From Lacihabitans soyangensis (GTDB lineage: Bacteria; Bacteroidota; Bacteroidia; Cytophagales; Spirosomataceae): DNA of 64,000 bases. The notes under the pieces are model-generated. The model made no database searches, was not told where the DNA came from, and saw only the letters and a program-made list of their open reading frames with translations. A program made the position numbers and the translations under genes. Shown one piece after another: positions 51,445 through 64,000 of the stretch. How positions within the stretch are numbered: position 1 is the stretch's first letter; the number at the start of each line of letters is the position of its first letter. The stretch covers positions 1 to 64,000 of the forward strand of contig NZ_RJUF01000198.1 of the NCBI RefSeq assembly GCF_024343775.1. The letters run 5' to 3'.

Positions 51445-51975
51445 TTATAAAGCCCAAGCTTTTTGGCCTTTTTCCAAGGTGGTGCAGCCATCAAATCTGC
51501 CTGGAATCGGATCATAAGCCAAAGCCTGCGTAGCACCGATTTCAGAGGTAAAATAGCCTGTAATGGTGAGGTTTTTCATTTCTCTGAAAAAGTCTTTGTT
51601 GTACACCGTGGCGTCTTCTATCATTTCGTTTTTTTGTGGAAGTGTCAAATCCACAAATCCCTTTCCGAATTTTGATTTGCTGTCGTCGTTCAGCTTTCCC
51701 AGCCCATCATAAAACTTCTTTTGTTCGTCTTTGGTGAAACAATCACGCACCACTCTGATGATAAAATTATGGGCTCCAGCCTCTTTGGCACCGGGGGTAG
51801 AAGTAGCAGGGATAATAATGTCAGCCACCTCGGCCAATAGTCTTTCCTGCAAATCGTCGGCCACCAAACCTGGTTCGGAATTTAGCACCTCTCCCATGGC
51901 ACCGGCCATCAAAGGTGCAGCCATAACGCCCCCAAGCATAAACGTAACCCTCTGTATGAGTTCTCTTCTGTTCAT
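51445..51975 (-). CDS. Gluconate 2-dehydrogenase subunit 3 family protein
   Basis: 176 aa. The N-terminus MNRRELIQRVTFMLGGVMAA resembles a Tat-like signal (RRELIQ). Core segment LLAEVADIIIPATSTPGAKEAGAHNFII matches the family. Here the subunit precedes its GMC partner (28-bp gap), the reverse of the pair at 44070-46729. A TATCTTTG -7 box lies at 52020-52027. Confidence 0.9.
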   Translation of the reverse strand: MNRRELIQRVTFMLGGVMAAPLMAGAMGEVLNSEPGLVADDLQERLLAEVADIIIPATSTPGAKEAGAHNFIIRVVRDCFTKDEQKKFYDGLGKLNDDSKSKFGKGFVDLTLPQKNEMIEDATVYNKDFFREMKNLTITGYFTSEIGATQALAYDPIPGRFDGCTTLEKGQKAWAL

Positions 51976-52019
51976 TTTAGATAGATTTTAAGATAATTAT
52001 ATAAGCCCAAGAATCACAA

Positions 52020-52027
52020 CAAAGATA
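52020..52027 (-). promoter_or_regulatory. Bacteroidota -7 promoter box (TATCTTTG)
   Basis: The minus strand reads TATCTTTG, 44 bp upstream of the subunit 3 start codon. Confidence 0.4.
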
Positions 52028-52184
52028 TTTTATATTTTTTCAAAAAATAACCATAGAAGTATTTTTTCATCTACTAATATGGAGGATTGGACTAAAAGAG
52101 CAAATACAGGTATGAAATTACATGAAGCTAAGTAATAACTGGTCAATTGTTGAGAAGCAATAAAACAGATAATTTCGAAATAAA

Positions 52185-52217
52185 AAAGCCACAAAGAATT
52201 GAATTCAATGTGGCTTT
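52185..52217 (-). terminator. Rho-independent terminator after the dienelactone hydrolase gene
   Basis: 9-bp stem AAAGCCACA / TGTGGCTTT, followed on the minus strand by T residues. Confidence 0.7.
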
Positions 52218-52234
52218 AATCAATAAAATTCTCC

Positions 52235-53095
52235 TTAAAACTTACCCTTCAAATACCCCAAAGCCATACCGTAGGCTTCTTTGGTAAGAGCTGGGTCATG
52301 TTTTGGATTGCTTGGATTGGCAAATCCGTGTACGCCATCAAATATTTTGTAATCCAGCTTTTTGCCGGCTATTTTCATGTTTTCAGCAAATTTCTCAATT
52401 ACTTCTTTTGAGATTCTAGTTTCAGTGGCGAAAAGGCCTAGAACGTCAGAATTGAGTTTTTTGAGTTCATTTACATCGCTAACAGGCATACCGTAATACA
52501 TAACCGAACCTACAGTTTGTTTACCTCCCAAAATAGCAGAGCGAAGCGACCAAGCACCACCAAAACACCAGCCAACATTGGCTATTTTTGCTTTTTTACC
52601 AGCAAAAGTTGTGGCTCCATTTACGATAGCTACCAAACGATCCTCTTTTGTACCTGACATCAATTTACCCGCTTCTTGAGGATTAGAAGTGGATTGTCCA
52701 TCATACATATCTACTGCCAAAACGTTTACATTTTCACCCAAATCTTTGTAAAACTTATCTGATTCTTGACGGATATAGTCATTTAATCCCCACCATTCTT
52801 GGTAAACAAAAAGCCACTTGTTGGATTTCTTTTTGGCTTTTACCAAATAACCTTTGCCATCTGTACCATCCGTAGTTTTGAAGGTTACATTGGTTCCTAC
52901 TCCAGTATATTGAAGCGGAGCCGGTGCGAAATGGAGAGCCTGAAACTCTGGATCAAGTGCAAACTGACGCATGTCATCACCAGGAAAAGTGTGGCAGATG
53001 GTCATCGGTTCGGCCTTTGTGTCCAAATCATTGAAAGTTGGGACAAAAAGAACAAACGAAAAAAAAATAGGAAGGATAAAGCTTAGTTTAAACAT
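52235..53095 (-). CDS. Secreted dienelactone hydrolase family protein
   Basis: 286 aa; signal peptide at 1-20. An alpha/beta-hydrolase core with the nucleophile Cys in NVGWCFGGAW (C177), typical of the DLH family, which uses Cys instead of Ser. The His of the triad is H256 (FDGVHGFANP). The acid residue would be near FATETRIS (222-229), where many relatives have Asp; here only Glu225 is nearby. A 40-residue unusual stretch lies between the signal peptide and the core. Substrate unknown. Confidence 0.85.
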   Translation of the reverse strand: MFKLSFILPIFFSFVLFVPTFNDLDTKAEPMTICHTFPGDDMRQFALDPEFQALHFAPAPLQYTGVGTNVTFKTTDGTDGKGYLVKAKKKSNKWLFVYQEWWGLNDYIRQESDKFYKDLGENVNVLAVDMYDGQSTSNPQEAGKLMSGTKEDRLVAIVNGATTFAGKKAKIANVGWCFGGAWSLRSAILGGKQTVGSVMYYGMPVSDVNELKKLNSDVLGLFATETRISKEVIEKFAENMKIAGKKLDYKIFDGVHGFANPSNPKHDPALTKEAYGMALGYLKGKF

Positions 53096-53251
53096 AGTTT
53101 TGTTAAGGTTTTAATTTTAGATTGCTTGTTTCGACACTGAGTTTCACAGTATTTTTCTTTATTCACATTATGTTTTTGAGTTTCACGGAGTTTTCGCTCT
53201 GCTCATTTTTACCCGAAAGTTAACTTCGAATAGCCCTTAGACTGTTCTAAC
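53096..53251. repeat. Degenerate GAGTTTCAC repeats
   Basis: Two diverged copies of a word like TGAGTTTCAC(A/G)G (around 53138 and 53178) in the intergenic DNA, possibly part of a dispersed repeat. Confidence 0.35.
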
Positions 53252-53285
53252 AAAAAAACCGTCAATATGTTTCGACGGCTTTTTT
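53252..53285 (-). terminator. Rho-independent terminator after the heme-binding protein gene
   Basis: Stem CCGTC / GACGG extended by A-run/T-run pairing with one mismatch. Confidence 0.7.
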
Positions 53286-53301
53286 GGTAGGTGAATGTTC
53301 T

Positions 53302-53808
53302 CTATTTCGCTGGTTTTGGTCTTGGCTTCATTTTCAGGCTATCAGCAGGGTAATGTGCCTTCAATGAATCCATTTGGGCACTGGCCCAGCTTACTATTGC
53401 TTCTCTTTGAGCATCGGTAAGGTTCGCCTCCTTGTGTAGTCCAAAATAGGTATATGACTCCAAAGGCATCTCTTTTTCTTTGACCATTTCTATAGTCTCT
53501 TCTAACTTATGGTTTTGAACGGCTACAGGTAATTTTGTAAAAGTAGAGATATTGAAATGTTTCTTTCCATCTACCACATGATGATCTAAAAACCATGCAA
53601 TGGGCTGAATATTAGAATACCACGGGTAGACAGTCTTGTTGGAGTGGCAATCGTTACAAGCTACTTCAAACGTCTTTTTGACATCCTCTGGCATATCATA
53701 TTTGGTAGTGATGGCGTAAGTATTGTCGTCGGAAAGGTTTTTTTCTGGTTTTACAAACTGGATGGCAATCAACACGACTGCGAGGCCAATAAAGATTTTT
53801 TTAAGCAT
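53302..53808 (-). CDS. Heme-binding domain-containing protein (c-type)
   Basis: 168 aa from the ATG at 53808. An N-terminal membrane anchor (about 4-18) is followed by a single heme c motif CNDCH at 51-55. Motifs KTVYPWYSNIQPIAWFLDHHV and LTDAQREAIVSWASAQMDSL match the Bacteroidota heme-binding domain family. Periplasmic-facing and anchored. Could pass electrons from an enzyme such as the nearby GMC oxidoreductases; this is inference. Confidence 0.86.
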   Translation of the reverse strand: MLKKIFIGLAVVLIAIQFVKPEKNLSDDNTYAITTKYDMPEDVKKTFEVACNDCHSNKTVYPWYSNIQPIAWFLDHHVVDGKKHFNISTFTKLPVAVQNHKLEETIEMVKEKEMPLESYTYFGLHKEANLTDAQREAIVSWASAQMDSLKAHYPADSLKMKPRPKPAK

Positions 53809-53913
53809 TGTACTATTTATATTAGGTGATCTATAAAAATTTGCGTTTCGGATAATTGAAATCATAATTTACAAAACATAAATAAGATTATCATCATCCG
53901 CAATCGCAATTTC

Positions 53914-54486
53914 TTATTTTTTCTGAAACTCACCTGTTGCTCTGATAGCGATTTCGTCACCCACCATCACGTTTTCCAGTTTTCCTCCAATGCCGAACTC
54001 GCTTCTTTTAATTGTCCCTGTGGCTTTAATACCCAATTGTGGTATTTTATTGTTGGGATTTGGATGAGCCATTGGTCCATTCATAGTAACATCCAAAGTG
54101 ATAGGTTTAGTGATACCTTTGATGGTAATATTTCCAGCCATTTTATATTTATTGCCAGAAACCTTGGTCAGTTTGGTGCTTTTAAAAGTTATGGCAGGAA
54201 ACTTCTCGACATTAAACATATCCTCACTTTTGAGGTGATTATCACGCATTTCTAAGTCGGTGTTGATGCTCGCAGACTCTATCGAAATCTCAAAAACTGC
54301 ATCGGACAAATCGTCTTTGGCAGCGGTAATTTTTCCATCAAACTTCTTGAAATAACCATCCACCTCGGACAAACCGTGATGCTCGGCTATAAAAGTAAAT
54401 TTGGTATGGCCTTTGTCAATGCTCCATTGGGCAAAAGTAAAGGTAGAAACTAGCAAAAAAGCGAATGATAAGACTGTTTTTTTCAT
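53914..54486 (-). CDS. YceI-family protein
   Basis: 190 aa from the ATG at 54486 (signal peptide MKKTVLSFAFLLVSTFTFAQ). Lipocalin-like YceI fold: WSIDKGHTKFTFIAEHHGLSEVDGYF near the start, then ITAAKDDLSDAVFEISIESA, MRDNHLKSEDMFNVEKFPAI and C-terminal FGIGGKLENVMVGDEIAIRATGE. YceI proteins bind isoprenoid lipids in the periplasm. A -7 box (TACCTTTG) lies 38 nt upstream in a dispersed repeat. Confidence 0.92.
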   Translation of the reverse strand: MKKTVLSFAFLLVSTFTFAQWSIDKGHTKFTFIAEHHGLSEVDGYFKKFDGKITAAKDDLSDAVFEISIESASINTDLEMRDNHLKSEDMFNVEKFPAITFKSTKLTKVSGNKYKMAGNITIKGITKPITLDVTMNGPMAHPNPNNKIPQLGIKATGTIKRSEFGIGGKLENVMVGDEIAIRATGEFQKK

Positions 54487-54523
54487 TGTTTTAGGTTTAA
54501 TTATACTATACGAGACTATTACA

Positions 54524-54531
54524 CAAAGGTA
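54524..54531 (-). promoter_or_regulatory. Bacteroidota -7 promoter box (TACCTTTG) within a dispersed repeat
   Basis: The minus strand reads TACCTTTG. It is embedded in a CACTAAGGAGGCACGAAGGATCAC-like sequence (54519-54560), a type I recall from Bacteroidota intergenic regions. Confidence 0.4.
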
Positions 54532-54584
54532 CACTAAGGAGGCACGAAGGATCACAAAGTGATTTCTTAATTTTACACAAAATA

Positions 54585-55877
54585 TCAAATACTTACTGTG
54601 CTTATTTTTAGCTTATTCTTTTTGTTAGATTGTATAATTTCGTTGGCAATTATTACTGTATTTCCAACATTCAAGCCCACCACGTTGGTTGAGTTTGCGG
54701 AGCCTTCTACCCATGTCATTTCTGATGCTTTGTTATCGGCGATTTTCCTGAAAGCGATTTGAGACGGGTTATTTTCGTCTTTGTTTTGCTCCCAAAAAAG
54801 TACTGAAGCCGAAGGTGTTTTTACCAAATATTGGTTTTTGGCTGATGCATCGTCCAATACAAAAAGCTTTTTACCTTCAGTAGTTGCGACTCTGATGCCC
54901 ATTTCGTTATCGGTACCCGAAAACCAAGAAACCAAGCCTCCTTTGCCGTTGATGGTAGAGACCGCACCACTGTGGGGGCAACCGTTAATTTCCCATTTAT
55001 CGTTAAAAACAATCTCAGGTTTAGAGAATGTATTGCCGTTGTCTTTGGAGACCACACGAGCTATGTCTCTGATATTGTTATTGTTATCCCTGTAAAAGAC
55101 ATTCAAATTACCTTCCGAATCTATCAAAAAGTTAATTGGACAACAATCGCAAACTACGGGATCAATCAATCGCTCTGGCTGAAAAATGCCGTCTTTGGAG
55201 GTTACCAATCGGAGGTCTCTTTCCTCGTGCTTGGTGCTGTTGGCAACATCTTTTAGGTAAGCCACGGCTATTTCATCATTTCTCATTACTATGGCATCAA
55301 AAAAACCTCTTACTATTCCTTGTTTAGGGTCGGAATCTACGTTCGCTGGTTTTGTCCAGGTATTTCCACCATCTGTGGATTCACAAAAAACAATATTAGA
55401 CCAACGGCCTCCGCGACCTGAAGCATTTGGAGCACTTTCACCCCTGTTTGAAAATACGGCCACCAAAGTTCCGTTTTTCTTGCTTAAAACTTTGGCTCTC
55501 ATCATGCGGCTATTGCCGATACCATTTCCCGAGAAAATAACTTTTTTGTCCGAAAATGTCTTTCCTTGGTCCTTTGAAAATGCCACACAAAAAGAGACAA
55601 GTCCTTGTTCGTCTTTCTCAGTCCAAGAAAGCATTACGTCTCCCGAAGAAGTTTTGGCCAATAATGGCATGCTGTAAGCTTTATTTGGATCGTTTTCAAA
55701 AGGAATTTCTGTTGCTTTTACTGAAGAAAAATCCCCTTCAATAGTTTTCACACTGGATTCATTATGAGGCACATAAGCACATAAAGTCATCTCCGGAACT
55801 TTTTCGGTATTAGTAGACATCATTGCAACCAAAAGGCCTAGGAAAACCAGAGGAAAAGTGAAAATCAATCGTATCAT
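54585..55877 (-). CDS. Secreted sialidase/BNR-like beta-propeller protein
   Basis: 430 aa from the ATG at 55877 (MIRLIFTFPLVFLGLLVAMM). Three Asp-box-type motifs are visible: FSKDQGKTF, STDGGNTW and SKDNGNTF, the mark of six-bladed sialidase folds. Conserved catalytic Tyr/Glu/Arg residues cannot be placed with confidence, so it is called sialidase-like rather than an active sialidase. Exported to the periplasm or surface. A -7 box is at 55923-55930. Confidence 0.75.
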   Translation of the reverse strand: MIRLIFTFPLVFLGLLVAMMSTNTEKVPEMTLCAYVPHNESSVKTIEGDFSSVKATEIPFENDPNKAYSMPLLAKTSSGDVMLSWTEKDEQGLVSFCVAFSKDQGKTFSDKKVIFSGNGIGNSRMMRAKVLSKKNGTLVAVFSNRGESAPNASGRGGRWSNIVFCESTDGGNTWTKPANVDSDPKQGIVRGFFDAIVMRNDEIAVAYLKDVANSTKHEERDLRLVTSKDGIFQPERLIDPVVCDCCPINFLIDSEGNLNVFYRDNNNNIRDIARVVSKDNGNTFSKPEIVFNDKWEINGCPHSGAVSTINGKGGLVSWFSGTDNEMGIRVATTEGKKLFVLDDASAKNQYLVKTPSASVLFWEQNKDENNPSQIAFRKIADNKASEMTWVEGSANSTNVVGLNVGNTVIIANEIIQSNKKNKLKISTVSI

Positions 55878-55922
55878 ATCAAATATTTTTTTTAGATTAA
55901 AGCAATTCTTATCATCTGAAAA

Positions 55923-55930
55923 CAAATATA
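55923..55930 (-). promoter_or_regulatory. Bacteroidota -7 promoter box (TATATTTG)
   Basis: The minus strand reads TATATTTG, 45 nt upstream of the sialidase-like protein start. Confidence 0.4.
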
Positions 55931-56043
55931 GCAACCTCAAAAAAGATAAGATAATCAAATATATGAAGCAGGAGAAATATTCGACAGATGGGTCGGAATA
56001 AAATATAAATTAAAACTTTTGGGAAAGGAATCAACCCAAACAA

Positions 56044-56073
56044 AAATGACCACACAATTCTGAATGGTCATTT
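56044..56073 (-). terminator. Rho-independent terminator after rhaT
   Basis: 9-bp stem AAATGACCA / TGGTCATTT. Confidence 0.65.
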
Positions 56074-56100
56074 AAGGTTTTTGAATAATATTTTAGATAC

Positions 56101-57153
56101 TTACATCGAATTCCCAATACCAACCAAGAAGATTGACAACATTATGATGGCTATGCCAGCTACGAAAGTTCGGAAAGCATTTGCTGAAACGCCCTTCCAT
56201 TCTTTTAACCAAAGTCCCCAAAGATTGGCTGTGAGTATAATCGTAGCCATGTGAAGTATCCACGAACTGGCACCATTTCCAAGTTTACTTTCGCCCATGC
56301 CGTAAAAGAAAAACTGCAAAAACCACATGGTTCCGGCAATTCCTGAGAAAAGAACGTTGCTGGCTATTGGAGTTTTAGCATTGGTATAATCACCAAAGGT
56401 TTTGTTCTTGAAATTAAGATACATACACCATATAAAATTGGTAGTAAGACCGCCCCACATAACAATAATATAAGTGACATTATTCTGAAAAAGCGGGTTG
56501 TTGCCAGAAGCAACAGCGGCGTCGGCCATAGGTTTTCCTGACTCAATACCAAAGTTAAAAAAGGAACTCAGAATACCCGAAATAATGGCGATGATGAGGC
56601 CCTTTACCAAACTAAACTCTTTCACACTAGCCACTTTTTGTTCTTGCGTAAGACTTTTTTCTTTCAAAAGCCCCGCTCTTCCCAAAACTGCAATGCCAAT
56701 AATACAAACCAAAACCCCCGTCAATACCACTTGACCACCGCTACTGTGAAGCATATCAGTAAAGGTGGTTTTACCATCGATTGGGTTAAAATCATAATAA
56801 ATAGCAGGAACCAATGCACCGAAGGCCGAGCAAAAACCCAGAACCACTGAATTCCCAAGCGACATTCCTAAATATCTTACACCAAGGCCATAAGTAAGAC
56901 CACCAATTCCCCACAACAAACCCATCAAAAAAGTAAAATTCAAGACGGAAGACCCCGTGCCAGAAATTATTTCTCCAAAATTTGGTATGGTTAAATAGGC
57001 TGCTATCGGCGGAACGATTAACCAAGAAAATAATCCTCCCACTATCCAATAACTCTCCCAAGCCCAGCCTTTGACCTTTTTGAATGGCATGTAAAAACTG
57101 CCTGAAGAAAAGCCTCCTATGGAGTGAAAAATGATTCCTAGTATCGATTCCAT
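56101..57153 (-). CDS. rhaT: L-rhamnose/proton symporter RhaT
   Basis: 350 aa, ten predicted membrane segments. RhaT signatures: FHSIGGFSSGSFYMPFKKVKGWAWE (about 9-33), GIGGLTYGLGVRYLGMSLGNSVVLG and the C-terminal IIMLSIFLVGIGN. Imports L-rhamnose using the proton gradient. The catabolic genes rhaI and rhaD lie 13-17 kb away. A TATATTTG box at 57184-57191 is its likely promoter. Confidence 0.94.
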   Translation of the reverse strand: MESILGIIFHSIGGFSSGSFYMPFKKVKGWAWESYWIVGGLFSWLIVPPIAAYLTIPNFGEIISGTGSSVLNFTFLMGLLWGIGGLTYGLGVRYLGMSLGNSVVLGFCSAFGALVPAIYYDFNPIDGKTTFTDMLHSSGGQVVLTGVLVCIIGIAVLGRAGLLKEKSLTQEQKVASVKEFSLVKGLIIAIISGILSSFFNFGIESGKPMADAAVASGNNPLFQNNVTYIIVMWGGLTTNFIWCMYLNFKNKTFGDYTNAKTPIASNVLFSGIAGTMWFLQFFFYGMGESKLGNGASSWILHMATIILTANLWGLWLKEWKGVSANAFRTFVAGIAIIMLSIFLVGIGNSM

Positions 57154-57183
57154 TGTATTTTAGGGTTGTTTTTTATGAATTTA

Positions 57184-57191
57184 CAAATATA
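57184..57191 (-). promoter_or_regulatory. Bacteroidota -7 promoter box (TATATTTG) before rhaT
   Basis: The minus strand reads TATATTTG, 30 nt upstream of the rhaT start codon. Confidence 0.45.
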
Positions 57192-57299
57192 AACGACTTT
57201 TTGAAATTCACTCTCCTTTACTCACCTTTTAGGCTTTTTTTGGTTTATAGTATTTTTTTTCTACCTGAAACTAGTTATTGGGTGGCATCATTTTTGTAG

Positions 57300-64000
<6,701 letters not shown>

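Larger units (their letters stand above)
51976..52234. other. Intergenic region with promoter and terminator
   Basis: About 259 bp. Holds the -7 box at 52020-52027 for the GMC pair and the terminator of the dienelactone hydrolase gene at 52185-52217. A 19-codon frame at 52079-52135 is probably not a gene. Confidence 0.6.

Noticed and set aside
52079-52135. 19-codon open frame between the GMC operon and the hydrolase gene
   Set aside because: Too short, no partner or conserved motif; probably chance or a remnant.

Overview
The window comes from a Bacteroidota chromosome, most likely order Cytophagales. Indicators are type IX secretion (T9SS) PorP/SprF proteins, a gliding-motility/T9SS type B C-terminal domain on a giant adhesin, a TonB-receptor/GLPGLI pair, the Bacteroidota promoter motif TAnnTTTG before many genes, absence of Shine-Dalgarno motifs, and AT-rich DNA. 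The closest genus cannot be fixed from this sequence alone. No rRNA or tRNA genes were seen.

Layout. 1-3389 (minus): sucA and the start of sucB, the E1 and E2 parts of 2-oxoglutarate dehydrogenase. 3636-4180: a small IS200/IS605-type element with hairpins at both sides. 4205-20736 (minus): a surface module made of a 3920-codon repeat adhesin, a PorP/SprF protein, an OmpA/PD40 protein and a second PorP/SprF-like protein. 21009-26247: an outer-membrane protein with a degenerate peptidase-MA-like domain whose 3' end is tandemly duplicated, then a FAD oxidoreductase, cmk and miaA (miaA lacks any ordinary start codon). 26294-29398 (plus): DUF4230 protein, ICMT-like methyltransferase and a polytopic membrane protein. 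29594-33189 (minus): GLPGLI protein and TonB-type receptor. 33355-34527 (minus): a RelE-type toxin-antitoxin pair overlapping a TIGR04282-type glycosyltransferase gene. 34769-36568 (plus): a shortened plug/macroglobulin-like protein.

36572-57153 is a catabolic region. lutABC (lactate oxidation) sits behind two small overlapping genes. L-rhamnose isomerase and the aldolase/dehydrogenase fusion are separated by a GxxExxY gene lying between inverted repeats. Two GMC oxidoreductase/gluconate-2-dehydrogenase-subunit-3 pairs flank a DUF4353 lipoprotein. A dienelactone hydrolase, a heme-binding protein, a YceI protein, a sialidase-like protein and the rhamnose transporter RhaT follow. Together these suggest uptake and oxidation of deoxy-sugars and lactate, feeding lactate/pyruvate into the TCA cycle.

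57336-64000 (plus) is the start of a second giant surface protein with 22 copies of an 89-residue repeat; it runs off the right edge. Palindromic intergenic repeats (29418-29530, 44683-45000), rho-independent terminators and several -7 promoter boxes are also listed.
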